Below are positions 1 to 7,701 of a stretch of 47,140 nucleotides of DNA, piece by piece (the first letter of the stretch is position 1; the number at the start of each line of letters is the position of its first letter). The DNA is taken from positions 1 to 47,140 of the IMG/VR virus record IMGVR_UViG_3300020027_000015. The stretch is one strand, 5' to 3'. The position numbers were made by a program, and so were the translations under genes. The stretch is from a virus. Under the pieces are notes generated by a model. The model was given only the letters and a program-made list of their open reading frames with translations, was not told where the DNA came from and ran no database searches.

Positions 1-126
1 TGCGGGTTTGATATTGAATGCGAATGCCACTGCGATCAACCACGTCGCCAGCCGTGCGGCTGCGAACACCAAATAAAGCTCGGGCAGGCGTGGGTCACTC
101 GCGTGACGAGCGACGATGGCCCGGAC
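1..126. repeat. Left copy of terminal direct repeat (circular assembly overlap)
   Basis: These 126 bases are identical to 47006-47131. The reading frame of the gene starting at 46646 continues through this copy without a break to a stop at 313-315. The simplest reading is a circular contig whose two ends overlap by roughly a k-mer length, not a biological terminal repeat. The last nine bases of the window (47132-47140) no longer match 127-135, which is most easily explained as an assembly-end error. Confidence 0.9.
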
Positions 127-315
127 GTGTCAGTAATCGGCCCGCCTGTTCCCCTCATCGTCCCACCGGAGCCCCTGTGTGTATGCGGTCATCGCGAGTC
201 GATGCATAACCCAGACGCGGAGCCGCATACGTGCCATGGCGATGACGATACCTGCCTGTGTGAAGCCTTCGCGGCTGTCCCACCGGAGCCCCAACCGGAG
301 AAGGAGCAGCCATGA
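1..315 (+). CDS. C-terminal part of Cys-rich zinc-ribbon-like protein (continues from 46646)
   Basis: Frame 1 is open from the first base to TGA at 313-315. It is the C-terminal part of the protein that starts at 46646; joined across the circle junction the product is 224 residues. This part has clustered Cys/His pairs (CGF, CECHCD, CGCEH, then CVCGH and CLCEAF), a pattern of metal-binding ribbons. A Pro/Glu-rich tail follows. No family was recognised. The stop overlaps the ATG of the next gene (ATGA), showing translational coupling. Confidence 0.7.
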   Translation, partial: CGFDIECECHCDQPRRQPCGCEHQIKLGQAWVTRVTSDDGPDVSVIGPPVPLIVPPEPLCVCGHRESMHNPDAEPHTCHGDDDTCLCEAFAAVPPEPQPEKEQP

Positions 316-539
316 ACGAGGACGAGATGATTGGACGCGGGTTTGCGGTGTTCGGCCTCGTGATGTTTCTCGCGGCCTTCTTGATCAACCGCGCAGCTAT
401 GAAGCTCCTAAACGAGGCGCAGTCACAGGCGGACATCTGGGCCGAGCGATTAGATGAATCGGTAGCACTCGCGGAGGAGGCGAAGGTTATATACGCCAAC
501 GCTGTTCGCCTCCTCGATCGCGCAGAGAAGACGCCATGA
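312..539 (+). CDS. Small membrane protein with one TM helix and a coiled coil
   Basis: A 75-residue protein. An N-terminal hydrophobic segment at about residues 8-26 (FAVFGLVMFLAAFLI) is followed by a charged amphipathic helix to the end (LNEAQSQADIWAERLDES...). The predicted topology is a single-pass inner-membrane protein with a cytoplasmic or periplasmic coiled coil. ATG overlaps the previous stop. No family was recognised; the layout resembles small spanin-like or accessory early membrane proteins, but it lies far from the lysis genes. Confidence 0.6.
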   Translation: MNEDEMIGRGFAVFGLVMFLAAFLINRAAMKLLNEAQSQADIWAERLDESVALAEEAKVIYANAVRLLDRAEKTP

Positions 540-568
540 CGAAGAAGAGGGAAGAGAAGAAGCCGTAA
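536..568 (+). other. Ten-codon mini-ORF coupling two genes
   Basis: ATG at 536 overlaps the stop of the gene before it (ATGA), encodes MTKKREEKKP and stops at 566-568, exactly abutting the ATG of the next gene at 569. It probably acts as a ribosome-delivery or coupling ORF rather than making a functional peptide. A second ten-codon ORF with the same arrangement lies at 1036-1068. Confidence 0.3.
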
Positions 569-826
569 ATGGCCTGCATCTGCCCGCACGATCTCAAGGC
601 ATGCCCTGACGACCTCTGTCTGGGGTCAGGAACGTGCTCGGTCAACGGCTGGGGACTGCTGGAGCAATGCGCCAGTTGCGGCCAAACCTACAGCCGCGAC
701 GACGGCATCGACTGCGCGTGCGACTCCGACGATCCGTTCGATACCGATGAATGCGATCACGGCATGCCTTTTTCGGAAGTGTGCGACGACTGCGAAGACG
801 AGGCTGTTGATGACGACGAAGAATAA
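569..826 (+). CDS. Acidic Cys-rich zinc-binding protein
   Basis: An 85-residue protein with about 11 Cys residues, including CIC, CxxC (CASC), CAC and CDDC, and a very acidic C-terminus ending in DDDEE. The Cys spacing suggests one or two zinc ribbons. It starts immediately after the stop of a ten-codon ORF. Such small acidic metal-binding proteins are frequent in phage early regions, but no specific family or function can be assigned. Confidence 0.55.
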   Translation: MACICPHDLKACPDDLCLGSGTCSVNGWGLLEQCASCGQTYSRDDGIDCACDSDDPFDTDECDHGMPFSEVCDDCEDEAVDDDEE

Positions 827-836
827 CGAAAGGCCC

Positions 837-854
837 AGTAGGATGACCCCCTCT
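837..854 (+). repeat. 18-bp duplicated translation-start region, copy 1
   Basis: Eighteen bases, beginning AGTAGGATGACC, recur exactly at 1030-1047. Both copies contain a TAGG purine tract and an in-frame ATG followed by ACC-CCC-TCT. Copy 1 supplies the likely start of the gene at 843; copy 2 starts only a ten-codon ORF. This suggests a duplicated initiation region. Confidence 0.8.
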
Positions 855-1034
855 AAACGGTTGACTCTCGCACAACGCTGCAACCAGACGCCCTACAACG
901 CGGGCGAACGTCGCGGTCGTCAATTGGAGCGCGCTCGGGCTGTTCGCATCCTGAAAGCCCGCATCACTCCTTACGACGACGAGGTTAGCCAAGTGCTGAT
1001 TAGTGTCATCCGGCGGATTCAAGGAGCTAAGTAG
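843..1034 (+). CDS. Small basic hypothetical protein
   Basis: A 63-residue basic protein (MTPSKRLTLAQRC...). It is helical in character with many Arg residues (GERRGRQLERARAVRILKAR). The chosen ATG lies in the duplicated 18-bp motif, preceded by AAAGG about 9 nt upstream. An in-frame ATG at 810 would add 11 residues and overlap the gene before. No domain was recognised; a nucleic-acid-binding role is possible from its charge only. Confidence 0.5.
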   Translation: MTPSKRLTLAQRCNQTPYNAGERRGRQLERARAVRILKARITPYDDEVSQVLISVIRRIQGAK

Positions 1035-1047
1035 GATGACCCCCTCT
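1030..1047 (+). repeat. 18-bp duplicated translation-start region, copy 2
   Basis: Exact copy of 837-854. Here the ATG at 1036 opens a ten-codon ORF (MTPSDQERQP, 1036-1068) whose TGA overlaps the ATG of the HTH gene at 1065. Copy 2 therefore looks like a leader that couples translation of the HTH gene to the gene upstream. Confidence 0.8.
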
Positions 1048-1064
1048 GATCAGGAGAGACAGCC

Positions 1065-1286
1065 ATGAGGAAATACGTCAACACGCCTTGCCCTCATTGT
1101 GGCAGCCCGCAGGCCGTGGTCGATGGCGCGTGGCTTCGAAAGGTGCGCGAATCAGCGGGTGTCACGTTGCGCGAAATGGGCCGCCGACTTGGATTCTCAG
1201 CACCGTATCTCTCCGACATCGAGCACAACCGGCGGAATCGCCTCCCCAAGATTTGCGAGGCCTACGAGGCACTGGAGCGGTCATGA
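1065..1286 (+). CDS. Zinc-ribbon plus XRE-type HTH regulator
   Basis: A 73-residue protein. Residues 9-12 are CPHC, followed by a compact Cro/CI-type helix-turn-helix (LRKVRESAGVTLREMGRRLG, then FSAPYLSDIEHNRR). The order 'CxxC then XRE HTH' is common in small phage regulators. It is expected to bind DNA, probably as a dimer. Its ATG overlaps the stop of a ten-codon ORF. It lies near the end of the early operon and could modulate early-to-late switching, which is inference. Confidence 0.75.
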   Translation: MRKYVNTPCPHCGSPQAVVDGAWLRKVRESAGVTLREMGRRLGFSAPYLSDIEHNRRNRLPKICEAYEALERS

Positions 1287-2005
1287 CGAGATGCAAGGAT
1301 TGCGGAGCGACCTCACTCTCAACGACGTGCGATGTCACAGGATTCGCGTGCGTCACCGTTGAGGACAGACAGCCACTCAGCGTGGAACAGGAGAACTCAA
1401 TGGACGGCACTCGCCTTATTGCGGCTGAGAGAGCCCGGCAGGAATCGCGGAAAGGCTATTTGCGCGACCACGACGACCAGCACACCTCGTTTGAGATGAC
1501 GCGGTCGGCCGTGGCGTATGCCCTTCACGCTTCTGGGCGACTCGACGCGGACCAGCATTGGCCGTTCGGTTCCTGCGAATGGAAGCCGAGCGTGGGCGAT
1601 CCTGTTCGTGATCTGACGAAGGCGGGCGCGCTGATCGCCGCGGAGATCGATCGACTGCTTCGTCTTGGTGGAGTGCGCGCCGAGTCCGCCCCCGTCGATC
1701 AGCAGGAGACCGAGCGGCTGAAGCAGGATAACGCCAGATTTGATCAGGAATTACGCGACACCTTGGCAGCCATGAAAGCCCAATTCGACAAGCGGTTGGA
1801 AGCGGAACTTAGCGTGTCTCGTAAGAATCACATCGACGCGAACGAGAGAAACATGCAGTCGATTCAACGCGCCGAAGCCGCCGAAGCGGAACTAACCCGA
1901 CTCCGCGCCCCCGTCCATCACGACCGACAGCACCCAGACGAAGCCGACGAGAAACGGGCGTTCGATAATGGCTCACCGAGGATTCAGACACAGGAGACAC
2001 CGTGA
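1283..2005 (+). CDS. Conserved phage domain protein with N-terminal Cys cluster and coiled coil
   Basis: A 240-residue protein from ATG 1283. Residues 1-39 carry CKDCG and further Cys residues. Residues 40-125 contain a phage-typical block (TRLIAAERARQ...GYLRDHDDQH... then LTKAGALIAAEIDRLLRL), which I recognise as recurrent in phages but without known function. A long coiled coil follows (residues about 130-200). An internal in-frame ATG at 1400 has the better ribosome site (AGGAGA five bases upstream), so a 201-residue form may be the main or a second product. Confidence 0.65.
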   Translation: MTRCKDCGATSLSTTCDVTGFACVTVEDRQPLSVEQENSMDGTRLIAAERARQESRKGYLRDHDDQHTSFEMTRSAVAYALHASGRLDADQHWPFGSCEWKPSVGDPVRDLTKAGALIAAEIDRLLRLGGVRAESAPVDQQETERLKQDNARFDQELRDTLAAMKAQFDKRLEAELSVSRKNHIDANERNMQSIQRAEAAEAELTRLRAPVHHDRQHPDEADEKRAFDNGSPRIQTQETP

Positions 2006-2415
2006 CCGAAGGGGCGATCCGCGTCCGTCATTGGCGGGAACAGAAGACCGCTCGAGGTGAATGCCACGGGAAGGGCTGCCGGCGCCCGGCCGTGGGTTAT
2101 CTCTGCGACCAATGTAAGCGTCACACCTCCAGGCAGGCCGCGGAGACGATGCGGGTGATCCGGCACACCCGCGACTTCCTGCGCATCATGGGCCTACTGG
2201 CCACTGGGCTCTGTGTGTCGTGCGAGCAACCGTATCGGGATGCGCGGGGGCGTCGGTGGCGCTGCCCATCCTGCCGGCGAGAAGTTTCCGTACAGACACC
2301 ACGATCGCATTCGATCATTAGCTTGGCCGCATGCGATCGCAGCCGTACCCGCTTCTTCGTGCCCAGTGGGCTCTTACCGCCCGACATCTCGCCGCCTCAT
2401 CGCGTCCGATTCTGA
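2002..2415 (+). CDS. Zinc-finger hypothetical protein
   Basis: A 137-residue protein from a GTG that overlaps the previous stop. It has two metal-binding patches: CHGKGC...CDQCKRH at about residues 21-41, and CVSC...CPSC at about residues 71-91, both CxxC type. The last third (after residue 95) overlaps the next gene by 85 bp and looks less constrained. No family was recognised; the double CxxC suggests a small DNA- or RNA-associated ribbon protein. Confidence 0.5.
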   Translation: MTEGAIRVRHWREQKTARGECHGKGCRRPAVGYLCDQCKRHTSRQAAETMRVIRHTRDFLRIMGLLATGLCVSCEQPYRDARGRRWRCPSCRREVSVQTPRSHSIISLAACDRSRTRFFVPSGLLPPDISPPHRVRF

Positions 2416-3365
2416 TCGGGCCGTGGCGGTCTGAAGTCGGGTTCGAACTGCTGTACTGGATTCCCTTCCTCCATGCCCTCCGCGCCCGCTACAAGATCCC
2501 CGCTGAGCGCCTGATTGCCATTGGGCGTGGCGGCTCGAGCGCCTGGTATCAGACGGCCGGCCACGCGGACCTCTACGAGCATCTCCCAATCGACGTCGCG
2601 CGCGTCCTGAGTATTCAGTCCTCGCAGCAGACGGGATCGATCAAGCAGCACGAGACACACGCGTGGGAGCGGCACGTCTGCGCGCTCACGGCTACGTCGC
2701 TCGGGATCCGGAAGTATCACGTCCTCAGCCCCTCATGGATGTATCAGTTGATCGCGCCATGGTGGGAGGGCCAGAAGCCCATTCAGTGGCTGGACGGGAA
2801 GCTCCTCCACGCGGTGACGATGCCCGCCCCGCCGATCGCGCCGGAGCTTGCTGGCCAACTTCCCGAGAAATACCTCGCCATGCGCTGGTATGCCCGTCCA
2901 ACGTGGCCGCACCGGGAAGATCTGTTGCTGTGGATGCGGCGCACGGTACAGGCAATCGCGTCACACATTCCTGTAGTGCTGATTGAGTCGGGTTTCCAGA
3001 CCGACGATCACGCGGATGTGAATCTCGGGCGTATCCCGAACGTCTTACGGCTCACGGACTTAGCGGAGCAGACACCGCTCAACAACCTCGCGATTCAGTC
3101 GGCAGTGATTGCCAGAGCACAAGGCTACGTGGGCACCTACGGCGGGATGGCGCAGGGTGCGATGCGCTGGGGTGTCCCCACGCTGGCCTTCTACGACACG
3201 TTCGGGCAGACGGCGCCCGCGCATCTCTCGTTGACGCAAAGCCTGAGTCGTCAAACGGGCGTGCCGTTCATCACGAGCACGCCGAAAGACGTGGAGGCGC
3301 TGATTCCGATATTAGTGAATTCAGGCCGTGAAATGCGAAGTCTCCAGCGTGTGGAGACGGCATAA
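2331..3365 (+). CDS. GT-B-like glycosyltransferase-type protein
   Basis: A 344-residue protein. The segment GPWRSEVGFELLYWIPFLHA (about residues 31-50) is the hallmark I recognise from bacterial and phage proteins annotated as glycosyltransferase-like (GPW-x-x-E-x-G-x-E). A second Rossmann-like half follows, with PVVLIESGF and a Gly-rich turn YVGTYGGMAQGAMRWGVPTLAFYD resembling the sugar-nucleotide side of GT-B folds. It sits directly upstream of the terminase genes. The acceptor is unknown: virion protein, DNA base or host glycan are all possible. The only ATG before the conserved block gives a long overlap with the previous gene. Confidence 0.6.
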   Translation: MRSQPYPLLRAQWALTARHLAASSRPILIGPWRSEVGFELLYWIPFLHALRARYKIPAERLIAIGRGGSSAWYQTAGHADLYEHLPIDVARVLSIQSSQQTGSIKQHETHAWERHVCALTATSLGIRKYHVLSPSWMYQLIAPWWEGQKPIQWLDGKLLHAVTMPAPPIAPELAGQLPEKYLAMRWYARPTWPHREDLLLWMRRTVQAIASHIPVVLIESGFQTDDHADVNLGRIPNVLRLTDLAEQTPLNNLAIQSAVIARAQGYVGTYGGMAQGAMRWGVPTLAFYDTFGQTAPAHLSLTQSLSRQTGVPFITSTPKDVEALIPILVNSGREMRSLQRVETA

Positions 3366-3368
3366 GGT

Positions 3369-3656
3369 ATGGCGAATTCTGGGGCGTTCAAGAAGGGTGA
3401 CGGTCGCAAGCGCAAGCCCAAAGGCGCGGTCAATAAGGTCACGGGCGAACTGAAGGACATGATCCTCGCGGCGCTGTCTGGTGCGGGTGGCGTCGACTAC
3501 CTCATCGCGCGCGCCCAAGATACGCCCGGCCCGTTCCTCACCTTGGTTGGGAAGGTCTTACCACTGCAAGTCACTGGCGAAGGTGGCAAGGATCTGATTC
3601 CGCAGACCGTGACGCTCGTGATTACCAAGGTGCCTGGTGCTGACTGCAAGCCCTGA
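3369..3656 (+). CDS. terS: Putative terminase small subunit
   Basis: A 95-residue protein. The basic N-terminus FKKGDGRKRKPKGAVNK is the pattern seen at the start of small terminase-like proteins (DUF5681-like), followed by a helical region (VTGELKDMILAAL) and a short C-terminal part. It lies immediately upstream of, and overlaps by 20 bp, the large terminase. TerS normally recognises packaging DNA and loads TerL. The identification rests on position plus the N-terminal motif. Confidence 0.6.
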   Translation: MANSGAFKKGDGRKRKPKGAVNKVTGELKDMILAALSGAGGVDYLIARAQDTPGPFLTLVGKVLPLQVTGEGGKDLIPQTVTLVITKVPGADCKP

Positions 3657-5202
3657 GTTGATTCATCTGCCGCCGATGACGGGCCCTCAGGTGGAGATTC
3701 AAGAGGCCGCCGAGCGCGTGGTGTTGGTCGAGGGCTCTCCGCGATCTGCGAAGTCCTGGGGGGCGGCGTTCAAGTTGATTGGGCTGGCGTGGCTGCATCC
3801 CGGTATCCAGATGTTCTACTGCCGCTACAAGGACGAGGATGTCTTTGGGCAGTTGCGCGATCTGTGGTTGAAGGTGTGCGAGTTCTTCCCCGAGTACATG
3901 CGTCCGGTCTGGAGTGCGCAGGAAGGGGCGTGGGACTTCAAGAACGGCTCACGCGTCTACATGCGCTCGCTGAAGGTGTCGACAGAAGCCCTCATCCATA
4001 GCAAATACAAGGGGTTAACGCTGGCCGTGATCGTCGTGGAGGAAGCGAGCGAGATCTTGGCGCGCAACTTCAAGGGACTGAAGGAGCGCCTGAGCCAATC
4101 GCGTAAGCCCAACGGGACACCTTACGACTACCCGTTGCAGATCATGCTCGTTACGAACTGCGTTGATGATGATCACTGGCTGGCGAAAGCCTGCCCGACG
4201 CACGATGGGCCTGATTATCGCTACATTCGGGCCGACCTCCATTCCAATGCGCACAATCTAGGCCCGCACGTTATCGCCGGGTACGAAGCGGACTATCCCG
4301 AGGGCCATCCCGAGCGCGCGACCGTGATCGAGGGCCGGCGGGGTGTGACGCTGCGCGGGACGCCGGTCTATGGCCGGCAGTTCAAGCGTGAATGGCATGT
4401 GGCGCCCAGGCCGATCGACTTCAACCCGCTCTATCCGCTGCTGGAAGGCTGGGACTTCGGTGAAGAGAAGCCTGCTGTGGTCTGGTTTCAGTATCTACGG
4501 CATCTGGCGGCGATTCGCGTGCTATGGAGCGTGAAGGGCTCGGAGATGTTCTTGGAGACGTTCGCGCCCAAGGCGATCGCGCTCAGAAAGAAGATGTTTC
4601 CGCTCGCGCACGATGTGCAGTCGTGGTGCGATCCGACAGGGGCGACGGGTAATGGCGGGATGCAGAACACTCCAGTGGAGCTGCTGCATCAACTCGGCGT
4701 GCCGGTGCGGTACACGGAGAACGCGAATCAGGCGCCCATTCGCGCGAGCGCGATTCAGATACTTGGGGGCTACATGCTGCGCACGGCCACGGATGGGAGT
4801 CCCGGCTTCCAGATGTCACCGATCTCGACTGAGTTTGTGTGGCAGGGCGAGAGTCTTATCGAGCAGCATAACTCCAAGATCCTGACAACGGCGTTTACCG
4901 CGGGCTACATCTGGGATGACAAGGCCCCCAGTGACGCGCATCCGAACGTCAGGAAGCCGAAGAAGGGCACGCGCTACGACGATCTCATGAACGCGCTCGA
5001 GTATCCGGTGATTGGGGAGCACATTCCGATTGCCCCCTCCGCGCGCGATCTCATTACGGCAGCAGCGGCGTATCAAACGGCGCCTGAGCGGATGCAGTTG
5101 CAGCAGCAGATCGCGGAGAGTCGAGAATTGCAGCGCCAGCAGCGCGATCATGATCCAGCGGATCACATGGTGCGGCGTGGTAGCCGGCGGGGCGGGATGT
5201 GA
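3637..5202 (+). CDS. terL: Terminase large subunit
   Basis: A 521-residue packaging motor ATPase and nuclease. Walker A is the variant EGSPRSAKS (about residues 32-40), Walker B with catalytic Glu is VIVVEEAS (131-138), and the coupling motif is MLVTN. The C-terminal RNase-H-like nuclease shows acidic residues in GWDFGEE, SWCDPTG and RYDDLMNALEY. The GTG at 3637 lies inside the upstream gene; a start nearer the small-subunit stop is possible because the first 12 residues are not conserved-looking. TerL cuts concatemers and drives DNA into the procapsid through the portal. Confidence 0.95.
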   Translation: MLTASPELIHLPPMTGPQVEIQEAAERVVLVEGSPRSAKSWGAAFKLIGLAWLHPGIQMFYCRYKDEDVFGQLRDLWLKVCEFFPEYMRPVWSAQEGAWDFKNGSRVYMRSLKVSTEALIHSKYKGLTLAVIVVEEASEILARNFKGLKERLSQSRKPNGTPYDYPLQIMLVTNCVDDDHWLAKACPTHDGPDYRYIRADLHSNAHNLGPHVIAGYEADYPEGHPERATVIEGRRGVTLRGTPVYGRQFKREWHVAPRPIDFNPLYPLLEGWDFGEEKPAVVWFQYLRHLAAIRVLWSVKGSEMFLETFAPKAIALRKKMFPLAHDVQSWCDPTGATGNGGMQNTPVELLHQLGVPVRYTENANQAPIRASAIQILGGYMLRTATDGSPGFQMSPISTEFVWQGESLIEQHNSKILTTAFTAGYIWDDKAPSDAHPNVRKPKKGTRYDDLMNALEYPVIGEHIPIAPSARDLITAAAAYQTAPERMQLQQQIAESRELQRQQRDHDPADHMVRRGSRRGGM

Positions 5203-5396
5203 AGGCGATTCCTCGCGCCCGTCTCGAGATCAGAGGCTCTGCCTATCACCCAGGTAACGTCACGGTCGACACCGGAGGCTTGAAGCACGACGAGACGCCA
5301 CCGATGGGCGAGCGCATCGTAACGGATCGTGCGCGGCCCGTCCTCTATGACGCCGACGACCGTCCGATTTACCGCAAGGTGGGGTTCACATCGTGA
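5199..5396 (+). CDS. Small hypothetical protein between terminase and portal
   Basis: A 65-residue protein from a GTG overlapping the terL stop (ATGTGA). It is polar and beta-rich in appearance (VTVDTGGLKHDETPPMGERIV). No domain was recognised. Tight coupling on both sides indicates a real gene of the packaging/head operon. Confidence 0.6.
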   Translation: MKAIPRARLEIRGSAYHPGNVTVDTGGLKHDETPPMGERIVTDRARPVLYDADDRPIYRKVGFTS

Positions 5397-5623
5397 GCTT
5401 CTTTGGCCTGTCGACGTCGGCCCTGATGCCATTCCAGCCTGACGTCGACAGGCGCCCTCGGTGCGCGTGCGGGAAGGCGGACTTCCAGACGGAAGGCTCA
5501 GCGAAGCGCGCGGTCAAGAGCCTACGCACGCACGGGAAAGACCGTCGCGGCGACGGTATTCTGCATCCCTATCGCTGCCCTGCACGGCGGCACATCTGGC
5601 ACATCGGGCACACCACGGAGTAA
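5393..5623 (+). CDS. Small C2H2/Cys-type zinc-binding protein
   Basis: A 76-residue protein from a GTG overlapping the previous stop. The pattern CACGKADF...YRCP...HIWHIGH places two Cys and two or three His residues as in a single zinc finger. I have seen this 'YRCP...H.WHxGH' arrangement in small phage proteins. It may bind nucleic acid, but no function is established. Confidence 0.6.
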   Translation: MSFFGLSTSALMPFQPDVDRRPRCACGKADFQTEGSAKRAVKSLRTHGKDRRGDGILHPYRCPARRHIWHIGHTTE

Positions 5624-5628
5624 CGATT

Positions 5629-5724
5629 ATGCAAACCACTGGAGCATTTCCCCAACTCACCACGCCTCGTCCGGGCGGCAAGAAATCCGGATCGAAGAAG
5701 GGCGGCGGCAAGAGGGGCTGTTAG
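5629..5724 (+). CDS. 31-residue Lys/Gly-rich peptide before portal
   Basis: ATG at 5629, five bases after the previous stop, with the TAG directly abutting the portal ATG. The product has a short aliphatic/aromatic start and then a Lys-Gly-rich tail (GGKKSGSKKGGGKRGC) ending in Cys. The composition suggests a nucleic-acid- or capsid-binding peptide. It is too short to assign to a family; perfect packing between neighbours supports it. Confidence 0.55.
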   Translation: MQTTGAFPQLTTPRPGGKKSGSKKGGGKRGC

Positions 5725-7701
5725 ATGGCTCGCACGAGCCCCGAACAGCAAGCATGGGATGTGACACTCTCGGCTGAGAAGAAAGCCGCCTTCACTGAAT
5801 TCCTTTGCACCGAACTGACCAACGCGATTAGTCAGCGTTCTGTCCCGATCCCAGAGGTCCGCTACTGGTGGACGCTCTACGAGCAGGGCCGCACGCGCCA
5901 ACAGAACCCAAACGCGTGGCAGGATGCCGCGGACCTCACGTCCTACCTGGGGACGGAGAAGGTTGACGCCCTACGCGCGCGCATCTTGCGGACGATCATG
6001 GTCGATCCGATCTGGACGGTCGAAGGCTGGGGGCTGTCTGCGAAGAAGGCCCCGTTCGTTGAGGACTTCCACCAGTGGGCCGCCGAGTCTGAAGGGCTAC
6101 AGGCCTTCCTCGCGCGAGTGATCCATGCGTCCCTGATCGAGACACGCGGCGTGCTGGAGGTGTTCGAAGACACGACCGAACGCGTCACCCGCAAAGAGAT
6201 CATGGCGAAGCTGAAGGTGCCTACGGATGGCAGCCCCGGCTTTGTGCTGAATGCGGAAGGCATGGAGCCCGAGCTCGAGCAAGACGAATCCGGGAACTTC
6301 ATCGAAGTCGAAGACGACATGACCCCGGCGGCTAAGACGGTGATCGATGAAGTCACCCGCGTGCGCAAGGGCCCTGGCTATCGGGTCTTGAGCTACGAGC
6401 ATTTCCACGTCCTCCCCGCCCACGCACGCGAGAAGGCGGATATCTGGGGTTACGCCAAGTACTTCACCAGGCGCATCGACCAGTTAGAAGAGTCGATCAG
6501 GGCCGGCGTTTACGGCAAGGACACGCTGAGCGAGATCAATCGGTCGCCGGAAGTGAATTCCGCGCAGTCCCCCTCTGGTGAGCCGATTCCCGTGGTGGCT
6601 CAAGAAGGTCCGACCGCGGAGAAGGAACTCTACGAAGTCCAGATCCTCCACAACCTGGACGGGAAGGGCCTGCGCTGGTACGTCTGCACGGTGCATCTGC
6701 CGTCGCGCACGTTGCTCCGGTTGAAGCATGACGACGTGAACAAGGGCCGCTACATCCTGTTCGTGCCGTTCCCGCGCACGGATCGCTCCCATGAGGGGTA
6801 TTCCTTCCTCGGGCACAAGTTGATCACGACGGTCGAGGAGCACACGGCCTGGCGCAACATGCTCGCCGATCGGGCCGCAATGGTGATCAACGCGCCGATC
6901 AAGCGGCTCAGCAACGCGCTCTGGGATCCTGACTTGCAGCCGATGGGGCCGAAAGCGGTGATCGACGTGCGCGACATGAACGAGATCATGCCGATGGACG
7001 TGCCGGATCTCACGGGCCCGGCGATGGAGCGCGAGCGCGAGATTATCACCGCGGCGGAACGCGTGGCGGGTATCAACGATATTGCCGCGGGTATGACGCC
7101 GCAGACGAATCGCACGCTGGGGGAAACCAACCTCGTCGCCGAGCAGAGCTTTGTCCGTATGGATGAAGTGATCAAGAACCTGCTCGAGGCGATGGAGGAT
7201 CTTGGTCAGGTCCGTCAGGCGATCTGGCTGCGCGCACTCGAGGAGTCCCGCGGGATGGATGCGCCGGCTGCCCTGTTCGAAGGGTTGGACGAGCGCGGCG
7301 GTGATCCGTCGAAGGATCAGGAGTCGAAGGTCACGCCCGACATGCTGACCGGGACGTTCCGCTTCAAGCCGCGGGGCTCGACGGAGAACGCCGACATCAG
7401 CCGCCAGCGCGGCGACTACATCCAGTTCCTGCAGTCCCTGCCGATGCTGATGAAGATCTGGCCGGCGATGATGCAGCAGATCGGGATGAATCCGGAAGCA
7501 GCCAAGTCCGCGCTTGAGCAGGCCTTGCGGCTGTTCCGGATTCCTGACAAGCAGGCGTGGCTCAAGCAACCAGAGATGCCACCGCCGATGATGGGTATGC
7601 CTCCGGGGATGCCGGGCGCGCCGCCTGGATTACCACCAGGGCTCCCGCCACAGATTGCCGCGATGTTAACGGGTGGCGGCGGCCCACCGATGGGAGCCTA
7701 G
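5725..7701 (+). CDS. Portal (head-tail connector) protein
   Basis: A 658-residue protein in the canonical portal position and size for short-tailed phages. The N-terminal part is alpha/beta; the central region carries the portal-like long helix (MEREREIITAAERVAGINDI) followed by AAGMTPQTNRTLGETNLV, typical of podovirus-type portals. The last about 45 residues are Pro/Met/Gly-rich (PPPMMGMPPGMPG), a flexible tail. The dodecameric portal forms the DNA channel, docks terminase and later binds the adaptor encoded at 15701. Confidence 0.88.
   Translation: MARTSPEQQAWDVTLSAEKKAAFTEFLCTELTNAISQRSVPIPEVRYWWTLYEQGRTRQQNPNAWQDAADLTSYLGTEKVDALRARILRTIMVDPIWTVEGWGLSAKKAPFVEDFHQWAAESEGLQAFLARVIHASLIETRGVLEVFEDTTERVTRKEIMAKLKVPTDGSPGFVLNAEGMEPELEQDESGNFIEVEDDMTPAAKTVIDEVTRVRKGPGYRVLSYEHFHVLPAHAREKADIWGYAKYFTRRIDQLEESIRAGVYGKDTLSEINRSPEVNSAQSPSGEPIPVVAQEGPTAEKELYEVQILHNLDGKGLRWYVCTVHLPSRTLLRLKHDDVNKGRYILFVPFPRTDRSHEGYSFLGHKLITTVEEHTAWRNMLADRAAMVINAPIKRLSNALWDPDLQPMGPKAVIDVRDMNEIMPMDVPDLTGPAMEREREIITAAERVAGINDIAAGMTPQTNRTLGETNLVAEQSFVRMDEVIKNLLEAMEDLGQVRQAIWLRALEESRGMDAPAALFEGLDERGGDPSKDQESKVTPDMLTGTFRFKPRGSTENADISRQRGDYIQFLQSLPMLMKIWPAMMQQIGMNPEAAKSALEQALRLFRIPDKQAWLKQPEMPPPMMGMPPGMPGAPPGLPPGLPPQIAAMLTGGGGPPMGA

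Noticed and set aside
1-126. Terminal repeat as a biological direct terminal repeat or cos-type end
   Set aside because: It lies inside one continuous reading frame and has a length near a common assembly k-mer. No packaging-site features or terminase neighbours are nearby.
6484-7569. 361-residue minus-strand frame within the portal gene
   Set aside because: Arg/His/Leu-rich shadow of a GC-rich gene. The plus strand carries the portal with normal motifs and coupled neighbours.
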